A DNA stretch of 37,000 bases from Methanocorpusculum sp. (GTDB taxonomy: Archaea > Halobacteriota > Methanomicrobia > Methanomicrobiales > Methanocorpusculaceae), in contig DALTWG010000009.1 in assembly GCA_029987245.1 (NCBI GenBank), forward strand, positions 1 to 37,000, in the 5' to 3' direction. Under the pieces are notes generated by a model. The model had not been told where the DNA came from. It made no database searches and worked only from the letters and a program-made list of their open reading frames with translations. A program made the translations under genes and the position numbers. Of this stretch, positions 22,300 through 30,146 are shown one piece after another (within the stretch, counting starts at the first letter, position 1; each line of letters starts with the position of its first letter).

Positions 22300-23712
22300 T
22301 CAGATAGTAATCAGCCGGATTCCCACCGGTCTGCGCACCAGTTCATCAAACGACCGGGCGGCAATATATTTTATCCCCTTGGAAAACGCGGTGTCCACAA
22401 ATTTCTGGTCAACACCCGCGTCAACAACAATCCCGTCCGCATCGCTTTTGAGGTTAGGCAGAATGTCCTGCAGTTCATGCAGCGTATAATCGCTTACAAT
22501 GCCGAAATCCTCGGTAAGTACACGCCCGTTTCCGGTTCCAAACATGCACTGGGCGTGTTCTTCCAGCGTTGCCGGATTGGACGGGATTTTGCGCGTGAGT
22601 TCCCGGTGCATAGTCACCGGAACCTGTTTCACCGGCCGGAGATCGACCGGTTCTGCGTAAACCGGGACCGGTTTTTCTTCAGATTCCGGTTCTGCCGGCA
22701 CTGCGGGTTTTATCTCTGTCGCCGGCATCTCCGGTTCAGGACTGGAAAGTGAAACAGATTCGGGTTCGGGTTCCGGCGCGGCTTGTGCCTCTGCCTCTTC
22801 TTCTTCCGGTTTTACATCAGATTCATTTTCTTTTTCCGCCGCCTTTGCTATAACATCCTGCGCAATTTCGCCGACCGCCTCATTGTCTGACATCCGCGCC
22901 CGCACCACATCAGCGGGGACCTTGTTGCGCAGGGATTTGATAATCTCCTTGCGCGTCATGTCTTCTACTGACCTGCCGCGCGGGGAAAACGCCACATAAT
23001 CGATATCGCCTACCTGCAGCAGCTCGGATAAAATCAGATCTCCACCCCGGTCGCCGTCGACAAACACCGTGGTGTTTTTCTTTTTCGTAAGGTCTGAGAC
23101 AATTTCAGGAACCTTTGTTCCTTCCACGGCAATCGTGTTTTTGATGCCGCACCGCAGGAGATTTAAGACATCTGCGCGGCCTTCCAAAACGATGATGGCG
23201 TCTGATTCAAGCACGGTGGGACCTGCGGGCAGGTGCTCTTCACCTATCGAGGTGATTTTAACTACCCGGCTTGCCTCGCGCACCTCGGCTAAAATCTCAT
23301 TGGTGGAAAGACCAACTTCATCAAAGGACTCAATCAGGAGTTCTTTGGCGCGCGCAACAATCTGACGCCGCTTGATAGCGCGCAAATCCTCGATAGCGCT
23401 TACCTTAAAGTAAGACACGCACGGCCCGATGCGCTCAATCGTTTCCAGCGCAGCGGCAAATATGGCGGTCTCCGCGCGGTCAAGCGAGGATGCAATATAG
23501 AGTTCACCGGATGTTTTCCCGTGTTTGCTTGCTATCTGGACGTCAATTCTGCCCAAGCGGCCGCTCCGCTGCAAATCGCGCAAATCCATGTCTTCGCCGA
23601 GCAGTCCTTCGGTCTGCCCGAAAATAGCGCCGACTACGTCAGTCCGCTCAACGACCCCCTCTGCTTCGATGTGAATATGAATGAGATACTTGGTAGTGTC
23701 AATAGAATACAT
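22300..23712 (-). CDS. dnaG: Archaeal DnaG-type primase / exosome subunit
   Basis: 470 residues. Archaeal DnaG has a TOPRIM core; it associates with the RNA exosome and has primase activity in vitro. Evidence is the typical N-terminus MYSIDTTKYLIHIHIEAEG, then TOPRIM motifs IIVLEGRADVLNLL (catalytic E) and TVFVDGDRGGD (D-x-D), followed by DIDYVAFSPRGRSVEDM. Residues ~290-370 form an acidic, Pro/Glu-rich linker (EEEEAEAQAAPEPEPE), after which conserved sequence resumes (QVPVTMHRELTRKIP). Total length is normal for Methanomicrobiales. A TGGAGG ribosome-binding site lies about 11 bases before the ATG. The pilin gene is 83 bases upstream on the same strand. Confidence 0.95.
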   Translation of the reverse strand: MYSIDTTKYLIHIHIEAEGVVERTDVVGAIFGQTEGLLGEDMDLRDLQRSGRLGRIDVQIASKHGKTSGELYIASSLDRAETAIFAAALETIERIGPCVSYFKVSAIEDLRAIKRRQIVARAKELLIESFDEVGLSTNEILAEVREASRVVKITSIGEEHLPAGPTVLESDAIIVLEGRADVLNLLRCGIKNTIAVEGTKVPEIVSDLTKKKNTTVFVDGDRGGDLILSELLQVGDIDYVAFSPRGRSVEDMTRKEIIKSLRNKVPADVVRARMSDNEAVGEIAQDVIAKAAEKENESDVKPEEEEAEAQAAPEPEPESVSLSSPEPEMPATEIKPAVPAEPESEEKPVPVYAEPVDLRPVKQVPVTMHRELTRKIPSNPATLEEHAQCMFGTGNGRVLTEDFGIVSDYTLHELQDILPNLKSDADGIVVDAGVDQKFVDTAFSKGIKYIAARSFDELVRRPVGIRLITI

Positions 23713-23795
23713 GTAATAAAGCCTCCATGGATGTGTAATGGTAATGAATGAGAATCCATAGTTGCCTACTATTTCTCGTTCTTAGTAGATAAATG

Positions 23796-24296
23796 TCATG
23801 GACATATGTAGGTCGTCGATGAATAGATGGAATTGTCTTTGTTTAAAATAATGTCAACTCTGAGCCGGTCGCCGGAGGAAAAGGTTCCGTTGCTTAAATC
23901 AATAAATCCGCTGGTATTTGTTTCCCATTCCAGACCGCGCGGTCCGGCACCGTAAAGTCTTGCAACTCCAAAGTGTTGTGTCGGGATGAAACTGTAGCCG
24001 CTCAGCGTTGATACAATGATATTGTCCATAAGTACCTCATTTACGTAAAACTTTGCCGAGTAATCCTGATTAATGATTGAGGGTCCGGTATTTAGAAGTT
24101 TTAGAATGGCATTGTCTGAATCGGACCATGTTACAATGAAATATTCCGGTGCTTCCTCCTGCAGGATAGTGAAATCGGGAATCATGCCAAGCAGTGCAGA
24201 CAGCAGGAGGTAAATAAGAATAATAGTCAGTGCTATCATTATAATAGTCCCGATTGCGGGAGATACGGCACTGTCTTTTTTTCCTGGAATCTTCAT
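23796..24296 (-). CDS. Archaeal type IV pilin-like protein
   Basis: 166 residues. The N-terminus MKIPGKKDSAVSPAIGTIIM continues into a single hydrophobic helix, the archaeal pilin N-terminal pattern (charged leader, then AVSP-x-IG and a transmembrane stretch). The leader would be cut by a prepilin peptidase near the AVSP site. The rest is a beta-rich exported head with NTGPSI, NTSGFIDLSNGTF and a C-terminal cysteine. Pilins serve adhesion or surface structures; partner assembly genes (ATPase, membrane platform) are absent here, so it may be an orphan using a system encoded elsewhere. No clear TATA box was seen. Confidence 0.85.
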   Translation of the reverse strand: MKIPGKKDSAVSPAIGTIIMIALTIILIYLLLSALLGMIPDFTILQEEAPEYFIVTWSDSDNAILKLLNTGPSIINQDYSAKFYVNEVLMDNIIVSTLSGYSFIPTQHFGVARLYGAGPRGLEWETNTSGFIDLSNGTFSSGDRLRVDIILNKDNSIYSSTTYICP

Positions 24297-24507
24297 TGTA
24301 TCAAAAGCAAGGGATGTTCCCCGTCGTTAACCGAATATGTTCACCGGGTGCTTTTGCACGTCCTCGCAAATCTTTGACCGGACGGGGAGTGCCTGTGGCA
24401 TATTTTGTTGTCCTGTTCCGCATTTCACGCGACCGCGTATTGATTGGGCAGGGGCCTAAAACATGTCTGGGTTTTTCGGCACACATAGATGTTGGCGCGG
24501 CGCGGGT

Positions 24508-25725
24508 TTATTTGTTTTGGCTGATTTCATTTCGGTACCAGACTGGTTTTCCGGCGATGAGGGTTACCGACGGGAATACGCCGTATAATCCTTCGTAGGG
24601 TGTCCAGCAGGCTTTGCTGTGCAGGCTCTCCGCGGTTATTTTGCGCGGCGCTTTTTCGTACACTGCAAGGTCTGCAAGGCCGCCGGTTCGAAGAACCGGC
24701 GCTTCCAGACCGAGCAGGTTGTACGGGTTTTGCGCGGTTTTTTCGACAAGCGCCGCGAGGCTGATTCTTTTTTCATGCACCGCGTTCATCAAAAGGGGCA
24801 GCATTGTCTCCACGCCGGGAACGCCTGAGGGCGCCGCCGCAAAGTCCGCGGCTTTTTCTTCCAGCGTATGAGGCGCGTGATCTGATGCGATGACAGGGAT
24901 TTCAGCAAAGCGCGCCCACATTGCCGTGACCTCTTTGCGCGGCCGAAGCGGCGGGTTCATTCGTTTGTGCGTGTCGGCGGGGGCTGCCTCATCGCAGGAC
25001 AAAAATAAGTGGTGCGGGGCTGCCTCGAAACTGCAGCCGGCCGCGGCATCGAAAGATGCCGCTGCGCTTAAGTGACAGAAATGCAGCCGCGCGCGGGGCG
25101 GGGCAAGAGATTTGACCAGGCGAATTGTCGCAATTTCTCCAGAGATTGGGCGCGCATCGCAGTGCTGCTGCAAGGTGTGTACCGCGCCCTCTTGTACCTC
25201 TTCGGCGTGCACCGTGACAAGTTTGTTCAGCGGCGCGATTTTTGCAAGCGAATCGGCGATAACCTCCGGCGACAGCGCCGCGCCGTTGGTTGAGGGCGCG
25301 GCAAACATTTCGCCGAATGCAAACGCGCCCGCGTTTGCAAGCGCTGCAAAATCCACGCCTGCTTTTACATAGCCGTTAATTGCAAAGCGGCAGTGCGCGC
25401 TTTCGGCTGCGAGCTGTTCGCGCGCGCGGAAATTTTCGACTGAATCCATCGGGGGCACGGTATTGGGCTGGTCGACCACAAAAGCCACGCCGCCGGCAAC
25501 AGCAGAAGCCGTGCCCGTTTTCCAGGTCTCTTTCGCATTTTGCGCGCCGTCGCGCATGTGCACATGCATATCACAGGCCGCGGGAATCACCAGCGCGCCG
25601 CGCGCATCTATTATTAAATCAGCCGGCTCTGCCGCGCCGATATGGGAAATCCGCCCGTTCAAAACAGAAATATCTGCTGTTCTGCCGTCCGGCAGAAGAG
25701 CATTTTTGATAACAACATCCGCCAT
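24508..25725 (-). CDS. pyrC: Dihydroorotase
   Basis: 405 residues. Catalyses carbamoyl-aspartate to dihydroorotate in pyrimidine synthesis; zinc amidohydrolase, cytosolic. Evidence is the metal site DMHVHMRDG, the substrate loop DQPNTVPPMDS, HAEEVQEGA, FCHLS and the catalytic aspartate in IASDHAPHTLEEK. Length and motif spacing fit the type I (allantoinase-like) group. The carbamylated-lysine position of that group appears replaced (GEMFAAPSTNG where K is often seen), which merits a check. The ATG abuts the hypE stop with no gap, so it is translated from the hyp operon. Confidence 0.92.
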   Translation of the reverse strand: MADVVIKNALLPDGRTADISVLNGRISHIGAAEPADLIIDARGALVIPAACDMHVHMRDGAQNAKETWKTGTASAVAGGVAFVVDQPNTVPPMDSVENFRAREQLAAESAHCRFAINGYVKAGVDFAALANAGAFAFGEMFAAPSTNGAALSPEVIADSLAKIAPLNKLVTVHAEEVQEGAVHTLQQHCDARPISGEIATIRLVKSLAPPRARLHFCHLSAAASFDAAAGCSFEAAPHHLFLSCDEAAPADTHKRMNPPLRPRKEVTAMWARFAEIPVIASDHAPHTLEEKAADFAAAPSGVPGVETMLPLLMNAVHEKRISLAALVEKTAQNPYNLLGLEAPVLRTGGLADLAVYEKAPRKITAESLHSKACWTPYEGLYGVFPSVTLIAGKPVWYRNEISQNK

Positions 25726-26745
25726 TTAGCAGACTCTTGGAACCGGGTCGCCTAAAGGCGGCTCAATAAAGCGCTCGCCGCCTATTCTGGTCGCCATTAC
25801 GACGCCCGAACCTTCCACAACCTCGCCTATGACACAGGCGTTTTTGCCGTACTTTGTCGCGCGCAGCGCGGCAACGACTTTGTCTGCCGCTTCCGGCGCG
25901 ACGCCCATAACGCATTTGCCCTCGTTTGCAACCTGCAGCGGGTCGATGCCCAAAAGCGCGCCGGCTGATGCCACGCTTTCCCTGATTGGAACAAGTTCTT
26001 CATGCACAACCACTTTGACGCCTGCTTTGCGCGCCATTTCATTGATGCATGCCGCAAAACCCCCGCGTGTCGGGTCTTTCATCGCATGAATATTATCTTT
26101 GCCGGCAGCTTTCATGGCATCGCGAATCATTGTGTAAAGCGGCGCGACATCTGATTTCAGCTGCTCGCCGAGGTCAAATCCCTCGCGCGCGGCGACTATG
26201 GCCATGCCATGGTCGCCAAGCGTTCCCGAGACAATGATTTTGTCGCCGGCCTTGAGGTTTTTGTCCCGTATGATATATTCATCAATAACGCCGACACCGG
26301 CCGTATTTATTGCAATGCCGTCCAGACTGCCCTTTTCGACGACTTTGGTGTCACCGGTGATAATTGCCGCGCCGCACTCGCCTAATGCTTCATCCATCGA
26401 GGCAACAATTTTTTCCAGGTCTTCGATTTTGAACCCTTCTTCAATAACCATCGCGCAGGTAAGTGCAATAGGGCGCGCGCCCATGACGGAGAGGTCGTTG
26501 ATTGTGCCCGAAACTGCAATCCGGCCGATGTCCCCGCCCGGGAAAAACAGCGGCTTTACCACATGGGAATCCGTTGTTAACACAACGGTTTTTCCGCCGA
26601 TTTCAAACGTAGAACCGTCGTCAAGAGATTCAAGCCCGATTCCGCCGGCATTATTGTTTTTAAACGCGGTAAGAGTGGTTAACAGTTCGCCCATAACCTC
26701 CCCGCCCGCGCCGTGCATCATATTTACTTCAGTGTCTTTTTTCAT
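25726..26745 (-). CDS. hypE: Hydrogenase maturation protein HypE
   Basis: 339 residues. HypE dehydrates a C-terminal cysteine thiocarbamate to the thiocyanate that donates CN to the [NiFe]-hydrogenase iron. Evidence is the AIRS/PurM-type ATP fold starting MMHGAGGEVMGELL, the IITGDTKVV segment, KDPTRGGFAACINEMA, and the obligatory C-terminal cysteine in GDPVPRVC. Length is standard. A GAGG ribosome-binding site lies 9 bases before the ATG, inside a 12-base tandem repeat. It is downstream of hypA and immediately followed by pyrC. Confidence 0.97.
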   Translation of the reverse strand: MKKDTEVNMMHGAGGEVMGELLTTLTAFKNNNAGGIGLESLDDGSTFEIGGKTVVLTTDSHVVKPLFFPGGDIGRIAVSGTINDLSVMGARPIALTCAMVIEEGFKIEDLEKIVASMDEALGECGAAIITGDTKVVEKGSLDGIAINTAGVGVIDEYIIRDKNLKAGDKIIVSGTLGDHGMAIVAAREGFDLGEQLKSDVAPLYTMIRDAMKAAGKDNIHAMKDPTRGGFAACINEMARKAGVKVVVHEELVPIRESVASAGALLGIDPLQVANEGKCVMGVAPEAADKVVAALRATKYGKNACVIGEVVEGSGVVMATRIGGERFIEPPLGDPVPRVC

Positions 26746-26751
26746 CAGTAT

Positions 26752-26784
26752 TTCCTCGTTTTATTCCTCGTTTTATTCCTCTTT
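26752..26784 (-). repeat. 12-base tandem repeat at the hypA-hypE junction
   Basis: On the minus strand GAGGAATAAAAC occurs twice in a row, followed by GAGGAAAT. The first copy holds the last two codons and stop of hypA (GAG GAA TAA). The following copies duplicate that stop and the GAGG ribosome-binding site of hypE. This is a local duplication of 2.5 units. Confidence 0.75.
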
Positions 26785-27123
26785 GTCCTCATCTGCTTCG
26801 ATTTCTATATTGGTGACGGTAATCTCCTTTCCCTGAATCATGTGCGGCAGTTTGCCGCAGTTGGGGCATACAAAAATTTCCGGACCTTTGTATCCGCAGG
26901 TGCATTCAGCAACCGGCATAACAGTGGTAAAAATCAGTTTTGTGCCGCGAAAGAGCGGATCGTCTTCAATAAACGTGCCGAAGATAAATTCAACCTGTTC
27001 ATTGTTTACCATTGCCATTGACCCGACATCGATATGAACGGCTTTGACAAGCGTCGCATTGTTTTCCTCCGCCGCGCGCTTTGCCGTTGCATAGATATCG
27101 AATGCTATGCCTGACTCATGCAT
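26773..27123 (-). CDS. hypA: Hydrogenase/urease-type nickel chaperone HypA
   Basis: 116 residues. HypA delivers nickel to the [NiFe]-hydrogenase large subunit. It keeps the N-terminal nickel motif MHESG (H2, E3) and the zinc site with CTCGYKG and CPNCGKL (C-x-C and C-x-x-C). The C-terminus is acidic (EIEADEDKEE), a common archaeal feature. It starts 4 bases after hypC and ends in the tandem repeat preceding hypE. Confidence 0.96.
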   Translation of the reverse strand: MHESGIAFDIYATAKRAAEENNATLVKAVHIDVGSMAMVNNEQVEFIFGTFIEDDPLFRGTKLIFTTVMPVAECTCGYKGPEIFVCPNCGKLPHMIQGKEITVTNIEIEADEDKEE

Positions 27124-27127
27124 GGAT

Positions 27128-27382
27128 TTACATTCCGCCTGTTTTTATCGCGTCTTCGCTCATTCCCATGGCGCCGTAGACTTCTTTAAAGAGCGCACGG
27201 GTTTCAAGACCCTCTTCACGGGAGAGTTTCTGGATGGCAAATCCGACGTGAACAAGGACAAATTCTCCGACTTTTGCGTCAACAAGGTCGATTCTGACCT
27301 CCTGCTGGAGTTCTCCGTAATCGACAAGTGCAATGTTTCCATCGCGAATCTCAATAATTTCTGCTGGAACTGCAATACACAT
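27128..27382 (-). CDS. hypC: Hydrogenase maturation chaperone HypC
   Basis: 84 residues. HypC carries the Fe(CN)2CO group with HypD and passes it to the hydrogenase large subunit. The essential N-terminal cysteine is present in MCIAVPAEI, followed by the beta-barrel core (LVDYGELQQEVRIDLV, GEFVLVHVGFAIQKL). It is the first gene of the hypC-hypA-hypE-pyrC operon. Possible TATA sequences lie at 27397-27415. HypB, HypD and HypF are not in this window and must be elsewhere. Confidence 0.95.
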   Translation of the reverse strand: MCIAVPAEIIEIRDGNIALVDYGELQQEVRIDLVDAKVGEFVLVHVGFAIQKLSREEGLETRALFKEVYGAMGMSEDAIKTGGM

Positions 27383-27546
27383 ATCTTATACTATTGGTTT
27401 TATACGGTGATAAAGATAAGCGAATCAGACCTCTGCGGCAGGGCTTGCAGGGGTGGAAAATTGATGCTGTGCACTCATGGTTTGACTGCGGTTTTTCCCG
27501 CACCTTCCAGAATGTTTATTGCCTTTCAGAGACTATCTATTGGTAT

Positions 27547-28344
27547 ATGAAAAAAGCAGGACTTGTATTACTGGCAGTCTTTGCAGTTCTTGCAATTGTA
27601 CTGACCGCAGGTTGTGTCACCACAACCACTGACAATCCGACTCCGGCTCCGACTCAGGGATCTGGTGCTTCTGGCGATGTGTCTCTTGCAATTAACATTG
27701 AAAAGACCGGTATTACCTATAACATCGGCGATACCATGGACATTTACTTACCGTCCAATCCGTCTACCGGATATTCCTGGGCAGTTAAGTCTGCCGACGA
27801 GGGTCTTGAAGTAATCGAGATTCCGTCCAACGACAACTCTGCTTCAACCGGTCTTGTCGGCGCGCCGACTACCCAGCGTTTCACTGTAAAAGCACTTGAC
27901 AGTGCAAAAGACGGCAACTACTCGTTCACCATTGTCTACAAGAAGGCAGGCGAGGAAGCAGGTATCTTTGAGTACACTGATGTCCTTCACGTGAAAAAGA
28001 CTGATGACGAACCGATTGCACGGTCCATCTTCAAGTTTGAAGGAAACGAGTACACTGTCACTGTCGGCGAGAAAGTAACTGTTTCTGTAAACGGCAACCC
28101 AACCACCGGCTATGTCTGGGCAGCATCTCAGAAAGAGGGCGACAACGCAGGTTTAAACATCTCCGAGCCGGTCTACAAGCAGAATGATGCCGAAGAGGGC
28201 ATGGCAGGCGTTCCGGGCGTCTACACCTGGACTATCACCGCTGACACTCCGGGAGCATACTACTTCACCGCATTCTACCAGCGCAGCTGGGAAGATGAGC
28301 CGATTGGAAGAATTATTGTTCCGATCTGCTTCACGGTAGAGTAA
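27547..28344 (+). CDS. Lipoprotein with two chagasin-like (inhibitor I42) domains
   Basis: 265 residues from ATG 27547. The signal peptide MKKAGLVLLAVFAVLAIV ends in the lipobox TAGC, followed by a Thr/Pro linker. Two chagasin-type immunoglobulin-like domains follow; these inhibit papain-family cysteine proteases through three loops. Domain 1 has NPSTGYSWAV, GLVGAPTTQRF and YKKAGEEAG. Domain 2 has NPTTGYVWAA, GVPGVYTWTI and YQRSWEDEP. The NPTTGY loop is kept in both. The third-loop R-x-W is seen only in domain 2; domain 1 has lost it. The protein could protect the cell surface from proteases or regulate an exported one. It is divergent from hypC and followed by a T8 terminator. Confidence 0.88.
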   Translation: MKKAGLVLLAVFAVLAIVLTAGCVTTTTDNPTPAPTQGSGASGDVSLAINIEKTGITYNIGDTMDIYLPSNPSTGYSWAVKSADEGLEVIEIPSNDNSASTGLVGAPTTQRFTVKALDSAKDGNYSFTIVYKKAGEEAGIFEYTDVLHVKKTDDEPIARSIFKFEGNEYTVTVGEKVTVSVNGNPTTGYVWAASQKEGDNAGLNISEPVYKQNDAEEGMAGVPGVYTWTITADTPGAYYFTAFYQRSWEDEPIGRIIVPICFTVE

Positions 28345-28356
28345 ATCTACTAATAC

Positions 28357-28370
28357 TTTTTTTTATTTTA
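28357..28370 (+). terminator. Poly-T terminator of the chagasin-like gene
   Basis: T8 then ATTTTA lie 12 bases after the stop codon at 28344. The following 230 bases (28372-28604) hold no gene I can support. Confidence 0.65.
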
Positions 28371-28604
28371 TTGATTATACCTGCAGGAAAAGAGTTGTAC
28401 CTGTTCTCTCATCTGCATCAGGATTGTTGCCCTGGCGGAAATAATTCGCGTGCTTATGCGGGATGGCTCTGTCCATCTTATCTTATATCTCATTACCCGT
28501 GCCCCTTCTTTTCGCGGGCTTTCATGAAAGAATAAAGACATCGTCTCTTTCATCACGTGAGGAAAACATTCTGCACTACCGTGCTCAACACTTTGGTCCT
28601 GCTT

Positions 28605-28653
28605 AAAAAAATGTGGCGGGCGGACAGATACAATTTTTGTATCCTGCACCGCC
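28605..28653 (-). terminator. Hairpin plus T7 terminator of the ABC operon
   Basis: Immediately after the permease stop, the minus strand forms GGCGG..CCGCC outer and ATACAA/TTGTAT inner stems (inner arms 28627-28633 and 28637-28643). About five bases later comes T7 (complement of 28605-28611). This is unusually bacterial-looking for an archaeon. Confidence 0.6.
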
Positions 28654-29367
28654 TCACAAATGCTTGATAACCTTTCCCGACACACCCGGAATTGCAACCT
28701 TCTTTTCAAGCTTATTGACCAGAATTGTGGCCACTGTTACAATCGCCAGATAGAACAATCCGATAGTGCCAAACGCCTCAATGAACGCCAGATAATGCAT
28801 AGCTATCATCTTGGCTGCACAGGTCATCTCGATCACCGTGACAAAGTACGCTAAAGACGTGTACTTAATCATGTAAATGAACTCATTGGACACCCCCGGA
28901 ATAGCGCGGCGCATTGCCTGGGGGACCACCACATACAGGACCGCCTGCGCCTTGGTCATGCCAAGAGCACGCGCAGCGGTCATCTGGCCTCCCTTGATAG
29001 ATTCCAGCGCGCCGCGGATATACTCTGAATTATATGCACTGTTGCACAGAATAAACCCAATCACCGCAGCGGGGAATGCATCAATCATCACCCCGATTGA
29101 AGGCAGACCGTAATAGAGAATAAACAAAAGCACTAACAGCGGGCATCCGCGGAAGAAAATGACATACAGTTTTGCAAGCCAGCGCAACGGTTTCGGCGCA
29201 TAGACGCGCGTGACCGCAACCAAAATGCCGAGAACCAGACCAAACGGCGCCGTCCAGAGAATCAGCTGCAGGGTGACAAGCAGACCCTGCAGGACAGCAG
29301 GCAACAGCGTTTCTGTCCAGAAAACCGGGTCGGTGTTAATAACGCCCGAAAACGCCTCGAGAACCAT
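28654..29367 (-). CDS. Polar amino-acid ABC transporter permease (HisM/GlnP type)
   Basis: 237 residues, integral membrane, about five transmembrane helices. The start GLLVTLQLILWTAPFGLVLG and the FFRGCPLLVLLFILYYGLP segment are hallmarks of the polar amino-acid permeases. The EAA coupling loop is visible as ARALGMTKAQAVLYVVVPQA. It lies 32 bases after the ATPase gene. Together with the second permease it would form a heterodimeric channel. The specific amino acid cannot be told. Confidence 0.93.
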   Translation of the reverse strand: MVLEAFSGVINTDPVFWTETLLPAVLQGLLVTLQLILWTAPFGLVLGILVAVTRVYAPKPLRWLAKLYVIFFRGCPLLVLLFILYYGLPSIGVMIDAFPAAVIGFILCNSAYNSEYIRGALESIKGGQMTAARALGMTKAQAVLYVVVPQAMRRAIPGVSNEFIYMIKYTSLAYFVTVIEMTCAAKMIAMHYLAFIEAFGTIGLFYLAIVTVATILVNKLEKKVAIPGVSGKVIKHL

Positions 29368-29399
29368 TATTCACACCTCCATGCAGTCATTTGTTATTT

Positions 29400-30146
29400 T
29401 TACTCCTCGTTATAGGCACCGATAAATGTGCGCAGCCGCGCGAAATCCGGCGAAGTCGGAATGTCTTTCGGGTCGCCGTGCTCGATAATTTCACCCTTTT
29501 CCATTAAGAAAATCTCCGTCGCAAAAGAGGTTGCAAACTTCATTTCATGCGTTACGACAATACAGGTCATGCCCTCTGCCGCTAACTTTTTCATAACCTC
29601 CATGACCTCGCGCTTTAACTCCGGGTCAAGCGCCGACGTAGGCTCGTCGAATAAAATAATCTCCGGGTCCATGGCGAGAGTTCGCGCAATCGAAACACGC
29701 TGCGCCTGCCCGCCGGAAAGCTGCGCCGGATAATAATCTGCGCGGTCTGCCAGACCCACGCGCTCCAGTTCAAACATTGCCTTTTCCCGCGCCGCCTTTT
29801 TATCCATCTTCTTTACTTTCAAAAGCGCAAGTTCCACATTGCGCACCGCGGTCAGATGGTCAAACAGATTAAAATTCTGAAACACCATGCCAAGTTTCTG
29901 CCGGTACTCGTTGATTTTGCGCCCGGAATGCACAATATCCTCGCCGTCCAGATAGACGGTGCCCGAATCCGGCACCGTCAGCATATTTATACAGCGCAGA
30001 AGCGTGGATTTTCCGGTTCCCGAAGGCCCGACAAAGACTTTCTTCTCCCCCTTATAGATATCAAAGGAGATATTTTTCAGTACATGCAAATCACCAAAGG
30101 ATTTGGATAGGTTTTCCACCCGAAGGATTGGTTGTTCACCGGTCAT
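29400..30146 (-). CDS. Polar amino-acid ABC transporter ATPase (GlnQ type)
   Basis: 248 residues. Evidence is Walker A GPSGTGKST, Q-loop GMVFQNFNLFDHLTA, signature LSGGQAQR, Walker B with DEPTSALDP, and H-loop VVTHEMKFA. The motif spacing and NLFDHLTA are typical of glutamine/histidine-type importers. The ATG overlaps the end of the upstream permease by 4 bases (ATGA), so the operon is translationally coupled. Confidence 0.96.
   Translation of the reverse strand: MTGEQPILRVENLSKSFGDLHVLKNISFDIYKGEKKVFVGPSGTGKSTLLRCINMLTVPDSGTVYLDGEDIVHSGRKINEYRQKLGMVFQNFNLFDHLTAVRNVELALLKVKKMDKKAAREKAMFELERVGLADRADYYPAQLSGGQAQRVSIARTLAMDPEIILFDEPTSALDPELKREVMEVMKKLAAEGMTCIVVTHEMKFATSFATEIFLMEKGEIIEHGDPKDIPTSPDFARLRTFIGAYNEE

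Noticed and set aside
24301..24486. 61-residue open frame on the minus strand between the pilin and pyrC
   Set aside because: Arg/Pro-rich, no start context, no recognisable motif; the 24297-24507 gap shows nothing else.
28372..28709. 113-residue open frame on the minus strand across the ABC terminator
   Set aside because: It overlaps the permease end out of frame, crosses a terminator-like hairpin and has no recognisable domain.
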